From Beverwykella pulmonaria (lineage: Eukaryota > Ascomycota > Dothideomycetes > Pleosporales > Melanommataceae): 64,000 bases of DNA. How positions within the stretch are numbered: the first letter of the stretch is position 1; every line of letters starts with the position of its first letter. The notes beneath the pieces are model-generated. The model made no database searches and was not told where the DNA came from. It saw nothing but the letters and a program-made list of their open reading frames with translations. The DNA lies in contig BCHH01000017.1 of the NCBI GenBank assembly GCA_001599595.1, positions 683,873-747,872 of the forward strand, given 5' to 3'. Of the stretch, positions 55,928-64,000 are shown one piece after another. The translations under genes and the position numbers were made by a program.

Positions 55928-58240
55928 TTTGTGTGGATTTGTAGAACGCGGCGTTTCTATACTGTAGAATGAATGCTGGTTAGCGAATTGGTGGCATATC
56001 TGTAAATACTGCCTTGGTCTAAAATGACTAAAAAGATCAAAAGGATAGACGAAGAGGGCTCCACTGACTTAACCAAGAATTTAAGTAGCTTGAGTGATTC
56101 TTCAATTGCTATGAGAATGTAGGATGGTCAAAAGCAAAGTTAAGAAGCTACCAAATCTACAATATATATAGTCGTCTTTCATTTCTCCCGCCACAATGTT
56201 TTGCCCCTATGAGGGGGTTTCTCCTCACTCTTAGACATTCCTCATCGCTTGACATGATCATTTGAGTGATATGTTAGATGAATACGGGCTTTCATACCTA
56301 GTGAGACACATTCTGGTATCCACTTATTAGACCGGTGAAAGTGTAAAGCATGTGTGGTTCTATTCATGCATGACTAATAGATTATAAAGTGGCATGACTT
56401 ATATTAAAGCTGAGACCTGAGTCACACGGTTGTCACGATATCTTCCCGTACAATATGAAGAGCGGTAGATCAATATACAGAACCAAAATTGTGACATTTA
56501 ATTGTTAGCCGACACTGCTGTTTTATCACGTGTAACATTAGTGTTGTTATAGAAGCTCATATCGAGTATATACTCGCAGTCAATCCTTAGCTAGTAATTA
56601 TCAAGTTGCTTCTACCGTATCGTTTCCCCGTACGAATTTAGTTCCTTAGATTTGTCGTGTGGGAGCTCAAAGCGTGACGCGGTTACACAAAGGCTGCCTC
56701 TAGGCATTATTAGGTAATATGCCCGAGTGGATGAGAGTGAATTTAGGATAATAAAGTGTTGTTTCAGTGTTCATTGAGTTTAACCGCACGCCACCAATAT
56801 ACTAAAATTACTGACGGTTGAGACACCCACTCGTTGATTTATTGGATTTTTGCAAAGGCGACCGTTTCATGCTTGGTAGATACACTAGCACATTGATCGT
56901 GCAAAAAAGCAACCGACTGACAATTCCGTCCTACTGGTCGGTGAGTACTGTAATAGAGATTGCATATACTGTGCAGACAGTATCAACTCAATAATGCAAC
57001 GTTCATTAAATCAGCTAACCTCTGCTTATCAGACGGACCAGACAGGGCTCTTGGACCAGAATTGGGCTGTGTCTTGATTGTTTTTTAACGTCAGCTAAGC
57101 TAGCGTACCACACATTTAGTATGCCTGTCCGTCCACTTACATCTTGTAAATACCTGAAGCTTAACTCCATCTCGTAAGAATGTTTACTGCACTAAACTCT
57201 GTGAGGATCGCATGACGAATAGCTACTATGAGACGGTCTTTTGCATACGTCAACCTATGGGCTGCTAGGGTATGCAGCTGCACGATGTCCATGTATTCTG
57301 AAAACCGCGCGTCCCAGCGGTTGGAAGATTGCGCAGTCACCCTTCACGATCTTGGATTAGAGGCGCATTTTAGGAGGCTACTTGGAGCATAGGAATGGTA
57401 AGAGTGCGGCTATTAGAGGATTGACAGCAATTGCAACCACTAGTGTTCACAAGCTGCGATCAGGAGTGTGGTAATAACTTAGCAACCCTCTATAACTGTT
57501 TTCTTTTGGTTTTTGAGCCTCTCCACCAGATCTGGATAGTCTTTAGCGCGAGGTTGACGGTGAGGAGGAGTAAGGCGTGTCCTACATCGAAATTCCCTGT
57601 GGTAATAATTAAGTTACGTCTGGGGAGATTGCTGAAAAGAATCTTTCCACTACCGCTGATTCGAGGTCAAAGGCGTGGTCCTGAAGGTACTAGTACCGCA
57701 AAATCTGGGCACAAGTGAGGCACCCTAGGCTCAATGAGGGAAGCTGGTCCTCCAATCAGGTGGCTGCTAAAGGGGTTGTTTAATTAAGGTCAATATGCCT
57801 TGGCATAAAAAACGCTTGGGCCCTTGATTCCCCTCTTCGTGTACATAATTAGCTGGGGCCGTAAACCCATCCCTCGTTCTAGCGAGAGCTTTGGGGAAGC
57901 TCGGAAGCTGCTGAAGCCGCCGCCACCATCAAAGCATCCTCGCCTCCACTCCTATACCAAAGAAGATAAGCTCAAGGTTATTTATTGATTATATTGCTGA
58001 TCGCCGCACGTGGGTACTGGATTTATGGCCCCATAATGCTAGCGCTGTACGACGAGGGGAGGGAACGCCCTCTGCTAACTGCTGCTGGCTGCGCTGAGTA
58101 GAAGAGGCGCCACGCAACGCAAAAAAAAAGCGAGGAGGGAGCAAGCGAGGATAGAGGGGAAGAAGCCCAAGTAGTTTTGTGTAATATTATATAATATCTA
58201 CTGTATAACTGTTAGAATGGAACATGTACAACAACAAAAT
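55928..58240. other. AT-rich gene-free stretch
   Basis: About 2.3 kb with many stops in all frames. A 95-codon open frame at 57431-57718 has no recognised domain. I see no intact gene. Confidence 0.5.
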
Positions 58241-58314
58241 AACGTTGACCTAGAGCTGTTTATTTGTAACTGACAACACAGGAACATTGACCTGGGGCCG
58301 TCTATTTATAACTA
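58241..58314. repeat. Pair of ~32-bp direct repeats, 42-bp period
   Basis: Segments from 58241 (AACGTTGACCTAGAGCTG) and 58283 (AACATTGACCTGGGGCCG) match at an offset of 42 bp over about 32 bp, with differences that are all transitions. Confidence 0.55.
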
Positions 58315-59029
58315 GAGACTCTCCCACTGTCCCCGTCCCTCATAGAACTCCTGCTCAACGCGGAAATGAAGATTCCACCTCCTCCACTTCTTCTTATATA
58401 CCTTACCATTTGGGTACAGCATTATCCTCACCTCCTCAGTCTTCCCCAACATCAAGTTGTGCCTCTACATCAGCCCGACTACCTTCTCGAATCCAGCCAA
58501 AATGTGGTCCCGATGTTTCATTTAGGGCTGTAAGAGAGAGCCTACATGTATTCCATATGCAAGAGCATTAGGGTCAGATGGTTGGCGACAGAAGATTTGA
58601 TAGAGTTTGAACGCTGGCAGATCTCAATCCAGTTCCAGAGCCAAGCCGAGATTTCTCCTAAGCGCTGAGCACATGGCAGCAACGGTTCACAGTGGCTTGG
58701 CATAACTTAACTTTCGACCTCCATCACAAACTTCGACGAGATGACGCTTCCTGATAAATGCTCGCTGAACTGGCAGCAGCAGCTCCATTGCCGTTTAATA
58801 CTATTTATCAACACGTTTACTCAGCCACATGAGATTGAGAAACCTAGTCACTTCGCACTGCCTCATGCCTAGCTATCATCCTAACCTGTTTAAATATTCT
58901 TCCATAATCTACCAATTACTACAGTCCCAGTTCGGAGACGGCTTAGGCCGCGCACGTCTCGGCAACATAATTTCCTTCCTCATAGTCGCTAGGAATCCTC
59001 CCCTTATGCGCCTTTGGCATCTTGGAGAT
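58315..59029. other. AT-rich gene-free stretch
   Basis: Open frames here (including one extending from the repeat to 58571) show no domain. The end of the stretch leads into the HET relic. Confidence 0.45.
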
Positions 59030-59730
59030 GGCGCGAATTTAGCCTGGTCAAGCAGCTGACAAGAACATCCTGAACTATTCTGTGCTTTCCCACACTTGGG
59101 TAGCAGACGATGAAAAGGTTAAATTGAAAGATCTAGTTGATAGTGCAGATAAGAGAAAAGTTGGCTATAGCAAGGTCCGCTTCTGTGGAAAGCAAGCTGC
59201 GAAGGACAGTCTTCAATACTTTTGGGCTGACACCTGTTGCATTGGCAAATCCAGTGGTATAGAGCTTTCAGAGGCCATCAATTCCATGTTCCGCTGGTAT
59301 CATGAAGCAGCCCAATGCTACGTTTGCCTATCCAACCAGTGGCTTCGCTTCGCTAGGCACAACCTGTCATTTCAGAAGAGCAGATGGATTACCAGGGGTT
59401 GGACACTGCAAGAGCCTATCCGTCCGAAATCTATTGAATTATTTTCCTCGGAGGGAGAGCTGCTTGGGGATAAAAATTCACGTGTGTGAGAAATTGCTCT
59501 CAGATAACAGATATTTCTATTCAAGTTCTTCAAGAACTCCCATTATATTAGTTCAGCGTTGATGAGCGGATGTCCTGGGCAGGAAGACGCGAGACCAGAC
59601 GCGAAGAGGGTGCAGAATATTCTCTGCTAGGTATTTTTTGACATCCATGTGCCTCACCCGTACGGGGAGGGATGAAACAATGCGTTGATCTGGCTTCAGA
59701 AAGAGATAAAAGAGTCTTCAAGGAACAGCC
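59030..59730 (+). pseudogene. Short HET-domain gene relic (HET-E/NLR-type N-terminus)
   Basis: FSLVKQLT near 59040 and then, one base out of frame, NILNYSVLSHTWVADDE begin the domain. It is followed by KVRFCGKQAAKDSLQYFWAD, CCIGKSSGIELSEAINSMF, WYHEAAQCYVCLSNQW and SRWITRGWTLQEPIRPKS, open to 59489. Beyond that stop, in shifted frames, come RMSWAGRRETRREEGAEYSL and LGIF, the usual end of this HET subtype. The core is well preserved while the ends are broken. No NACHT domain follows. Confidence 0.75.
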
Positions 59731-60039
59731 AGCTTGACCTATACTGGGCTTCGGCGACTAAAGTAGCAGAGGCGATGGGAGAGTTCCATAAATACTGCAT
59801 TCCGTTTAACAATTTGGATGTCCTTATACACGGGCACCAAGTATCTAATGTTTAACAAAGAATTCTAGATAGTCTTTAATATCCCTAAATTTAGCGCACA
59901 AGGAAAAATGTCCAGTTCACAGATGTGTTCCCTGGCCTTTGAAGATGGTGCACTAGTCTTGTTATTGTTAGTCTACTACAATGGCAGTACTGTCTTGAGT
60001 CGCCTGGAGCTTGTCGTATTTGCTCTAGAAGCACTTTTA

Positions 60040-61070
60040 ATACGGGTCAGAATGGCGACCTCGTATTTTACAGACGTGGAAATTTCTTATGTGCTGATGG
60101 GATTGCTGCGGCAAAGGCCAAAGACAAAAAAGAGACTCCGCTTTCCAGGCCTTTGCAGGACTTTCCTTGGCAACAGATAACGATCGACTATTCGAGCGCA
60201 TGGTGTACGTACTATCCCAGGATCCAGAATCTTTGTTTCTGGAGATCGACACTACTGGGCAGCGCTGGACGATCATTTTGACGCCCATCTGTGGGATATC
60301 GAACCTGGAGCAGGTAAGCGGCTTTTTTACTCGTCCCGTCCTAGTCCGGGGATGGGTCTTACCTGGCATCTTTCTTTTGAGCTTCAGAAGTATTGCCGCC
60401 GGCCTTTCTTCCTGACAGTGGGTCTGATCATCATGCTGTTATCCCCGAGCCTGATTCTCCATGTCTATGGCGGGAAAGTCTGGAGCACGCAGCCTTGGCT
60501 GTTTGTCTTTGAGGGACACATGGAAAAGGACGAATTAAGAATGCCATCTCTGGATGCTCTTCAAGAAGATTGACACGGGCACCGTTTGGGAACTCACTAT
60601 CTCGGCATAGCGTATATGATAATGATCTCAAGAATGAATGTCGAGCCATCGATTCAATAAGTAGGGACATGAGAGATGAGTCATTAAAAGACCCCGGTGC
60701 AAAACACGGGCGCAAAGGCTCATCACGCTCGTCGACACAAACACTATGTACAATCTATTTCACTTGAACGACCATTAGAGTTCTATCGTATGTAAACTGA
60801 TCAATAGGACTGTGGCATTGATTTCTGCCCTTCATCCGACTGTAGCTTCCCTCTTGTGCGCTGCTGAAGGGGGAATGCAACGCGTGGTGCACTTTTCCTT
60901 CTGCTGGCCGACGCAGACCAGCGACGTGAGACTGTCACTCTATGGAGACTCGAGTGCTAGAAAAGATGAGCTGCATCAACCGGATGGCTTTCGGTTTCAG
61001 GCAGTCGAGAGAAGAACATTCTGCGAAACCTGGGCATACAGTACCGCAGGCGGGCAGTAAGAGCCCGCCA
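60040..61070 (+). pseudogene. Relic of a fungal multi-pass membrane protein family
   Basis: Ordered pieces in changing frames: FTDVEISYVLMGLLRQRPK, AFAGLSLATDNDRLFERMVY, a shifted HFDAHLWDIEPGA, hydrophobic PFFLTVGLIIMLLSPSLI, HVYGGKVWSTQPWLFVFEG, LLCAAEGGMQRVVHFSF, and a final METRVLEKMSCINRMAFGF. I recognise this order from uncharacterised fungal membrane proteins that end with a CGSEGGMQRA-type motif; the function is unknown. Stops and frame changes show it is not functional. Confidence 0.6.
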
Positions 61071-61879
61071 AGATAGTTAAAGCAAACGACAAAATGAATG
61101 CACTATCTTAAAGCACTGTCCGAAATTGCTGTTCCTGTACATTTTTTATCATCGTTACCACTTTAATCCTGGTTATAGACTGGGTCAGTGTGGCGACCCG
61201 TACGTACACTGTATATCCGTATGATTTCTTGAAGCTGTACGGTCAAGTTGTATTGTACGTACGTACGGCAGCTGGTTTAGGTGACTTGCTTACGGAACCA
61301 TAATAATCTTCTATTTGTACGTACAGAGGCTACCGTATATGCTGTATACGTCTGTTGTACTATGGTTATTGACGCTGAAAACCATCTTTTCCAGAGACAT
61401 CACCTGCCGAAGGACCAAATCATAAGAAATAATACAATCGATGTATGGCTTCCACGACTCATCTTCTTGCCACGGTACTCTGAGAAGGCGTTATTTTCCC
61501 TAGCTGCTGCTGCTGTTACCTCCCAAGGGTTGTTCAGTTTAGGGGCTTCAGGCAGGATCTCAGCATGTAGATACTAATATAATAAGTAGAAGCTGAGTAT
61601 TTTGAGCAGTCACTTCTGCTGCTTACGGCAGAGCCTGCAGAGCCATACCCGCTAGTAACATCTATTAGGCTCTTGATATAACAGATCCGCGCCATAGTGG
61701 CATATCCCAGAGCGTTTAGAGCCGCCCTGCAGATGATGCTTGTCCATTACTAAATACTCCAGTCACTCATTTAACAGCCGCGTTGAGTCCTTCCAAATTT
61801 AGTCCCCCTTAATCGAAAACCTTGCGCTGAGAATTGGGGAATCAGGCATCTCTTCTAAGTATGCATTCGATAGAGATAT

Positions 61880-62012
61880 TGTAAGCCTAGGACACCATAC
61901 CGTCATGTGGATATGCCACTGACTAATCAGTCCGTCATATATATATATCAGCTGTACATACATCACACAAAAGACACACCTTGATACTCTTTCCTCCACT
62001 CTCCTGCTAACA
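61880..62012. mobile_element. LTR-like element copy 3 (133 bp), perfect 5-bp target duplication
   Basis: Starts TGTAAGCCTAGGACACC and ends CTCCTGCTAACA. The five bases before (61875-61879) and after (62013-62017) are both GATAT. The interior matches copy 1 (ATATATATATCAGCTGTAC, CACTGACTAATCAG). No coding capacity. Confidence 0.8.
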
Positions 62013-62017
62013 GATAT

Positions 62018-64000
62018 TAATAGGGAAGCAGCAACGGAGGCGACGAATGATGGGGATATACGGGTATTGCGGGTACAAGCTGTTTACCTAGGTATTTTAA
62101 GGCAGCCAAGTAATATGGCAAAGCGCTGCCAGAAGCAGAAGCCGCAGCATATGAAGATTCATTGCGGCGCGTAGAGCGTACAAAATTATCCATCACAGCG
62201 ATGACAACAACAAGGGGGGTCAGTGTTGATACATTACTGAAAATTGGGTCTTGCAGCATCACTAACATACTATAGGACTACTCCAAAAACAAGCTTTCTA
62301 CGACACCAAAAATAGAGCCGTACAAGCCGAATAGAGATTACAGCTCATCTAGCCCACACTAGAGCTTTGCTAAGTTTAGCGTCGAACGGACCTGCCACAA
62401 TAATTGAGATAAATTCTCTCCTTCTCACCTCCTCCGTCGCTCTTCAACTCACCTCTAATTAAATCACAACATTTCCAAAGCGCTCGAGCCCTTATTAAGT
62501 ACAATTGTCACTTATGAAGATGTTCTAATTGTACAGTAGACCTCATACTAAGTGTACAAGGCGCTCAGCGAGCTTCTGCTAGGCGCAGACAAATATTATG
62601 CTATTGTGATGGTGCTGCTCGCCAGCTCGACTATACATCACATGAACACGTACCAGAGGTAGGGGCAGCAGGCGGTGAGCTCAACCACGTATCACAGGAA
62701 CATGTATTAGATGCGACGGTGGCGCACGCTCAGCTCAATCACGTCGGACGACGTGTGCACACCACGCCATGCCACACTCTCAGGACATGCTCGGTCGGCC
62801 GCGGCCCAGACCGTTCTCCCAGAATACCTCTTCTCTCTCTATCCTAGTGTACTTGAAATAGAGCCCACTTATCCTTTCATTTGCCTTCGGCATCCACGAT
62901 AGTGAAGACCGTGCTCGTCATCACAGCTATACTGCTCTAAATATGTTCACAAAATGATTTACAGACGTTATAAACATGTTCTCAACATGTTCAGAACATA
63001 GTAAGAAAAAAGGTTCGTTAGTGTGGTGGAGTAGAGGTGTGATATAGAAATCAGAAGGGTAGAGGGCGACTCGCAGCCATGGGATGTCCGAAGCAGCAAT
63101 GCGCTGGGGGGGAAGATCAAATGGTCGGGTGATGTTCACAAAGAAGATGAGGTTTGGCAGCATACTATTACATTTTCGTTATATCTAGCTACCAAAGTAA
63201 TGAAAGAGATGTGTGATGAAAGATAGAAGAATGTTCGTGGTCTCGTTAGAGTGAGGGTGGTGTGTTCATGATGGATGATCAATGATGATCATGGAGGGGC
63301 GAGGTGTTCGGATACCCATACATATGTCGCGTTAAGTGATGACGAAGCAAGCAGCTGAAAGAGAAACAAAGACCCCTTCCCTGCACCATGCATCCAAGCG
63401 TTCAACCATCGCCTAAGGTGGATTCAGGCAAAGTAGCTCTTCGCTACGGCGCACTAGGCAATAGAAAGACTCTAGATGCCAGAGACAAGGTTCTGCACTA
63501 CTGCGCTACCGCAACTAAAAGGTACAAATAATTAACACTTAGATTAATTTGTGTACAGAATAGTATATGTGAATTTACACTAGAGTAGGTATACTTACAT
63601 TATCAACAGGTTCTCAACTGTCTCAGAACGTGTTCAAAATGCGTCTAACTAATTGTTAATACATGTTTTGCTTAAGACGATCTTAACATATTTAGACCGT
63701 ATCTACAAATATCTAGCCTGTAAGGGCGTAACACTTTAATCTCTTGTTCCCTTGTCATAGGCTTTGGAAACTTGCTGACAGCATGTTGAGAAAACGTTTA
63801 CAACAGACTTACAAGGCACTCTGAATTTCCTGCGTAGATAAGTAGCTCATCCTGCATTGCATCTTTAACAATAGGCTCTAGTGTATTATTAACCTCTATC
63901 AAGTATTTTTTGTAGTCGCTGCTCTGTAGAGTAACATAGTTTCGTAAGAACACGTTGTAAATCCATTGTGAAGCAGTTTACCCATGGCTAGCTGTTAGCT
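62018..64000. other. AT-rich gene-free end of the window
   Basis: No supportable gene, RNA or telomeric repeat. Around 62940-63000 short motifs built on AACATGTTC recur. Similar TGTTCA/TGTTTT motifs appear near 63610-63670. Confidence 0.45.

Noticed and set aside
61200..61280. GTACGTACGTAC palindromic run
   Set aside because: Short simple-sequence palindrome; no further structure found.
63900..64000. Possible chromosome end
   Set aside because: No TTAGGG/CCCTAA repeats are present in the last bases.

Overview
The window is nuclear DNA of a filamentous ascomycete (Pezizomycotina). Genes are compact and mostly carry 50-90 nt GT-AG introns. Families typical of such fungi are present: a Zn2Cys6 regulator, a HET domain, a fungal rhodopsin-like membrane protein, Yrb30 and Slm1. 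The gene repertoire and the AT-rich decayed right arm would suit a Dothideomycete, but that is inference; the sequence does not settle the class. All exon structures were built by eye from splice signals, reading frame and family similarity.

Left part (1-22.5 kb) is accessory and metabolic. It holds a Zn2Cys6 transcription factor cut by the window edge, with a 25-bp CCAAT-bearing minisatellite in its upstream region; an unrecognised 385-aa protein; a Baeyer-Villiger-type flavin monooxygenase; an MFS transporter; a broken gene; a short-chain dehydrogenase; a rhodopsin-like integral membrane protein; a secreted type-B carboxylesterase; and a small conserved membrane protein. Monooxygenase, dehydrogenase, esterase and transporter together could form a ketone/ester catabolic or tailoring set; this is a hypothesis from gene content.

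Middle part (23-33.5 kb and 39-52 kb) is conserved housekeeping: GH16 glycosidase, Bfr2/AATF, mitochondrial Ind1, a 1004-aa hormone-sensitive-lipase-like hydrolase, a type II membrane protein, Tsr2, a BSD-domain protein, Yrb30, eRF3/Sup35 with a glutamine-rich N-terminus and PABP-binding-like motifs, a Saf4/Yju2-type splicing factor, and Slm1.

Between these blocks (33.4-39.2 kb) is a repeat island with a solo LTR bounded by a perfect 5-bp target duplication, a patatin-like relic, an intact HET-domain gene and a 125-bp TA-flanked MITE. The right end (52-64 kb) is AT-rich and gene-poor. It contains broken HET genes, a broken membrane-protein gene, a truncated small secreted cysteine peptide and three copies of a 75-149 bp LTR-like element, one with a perfect GATAT duplication and one inserted within a HET relic. 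I saw no telomere repeats and no complete transposase or reverse transcriptase.
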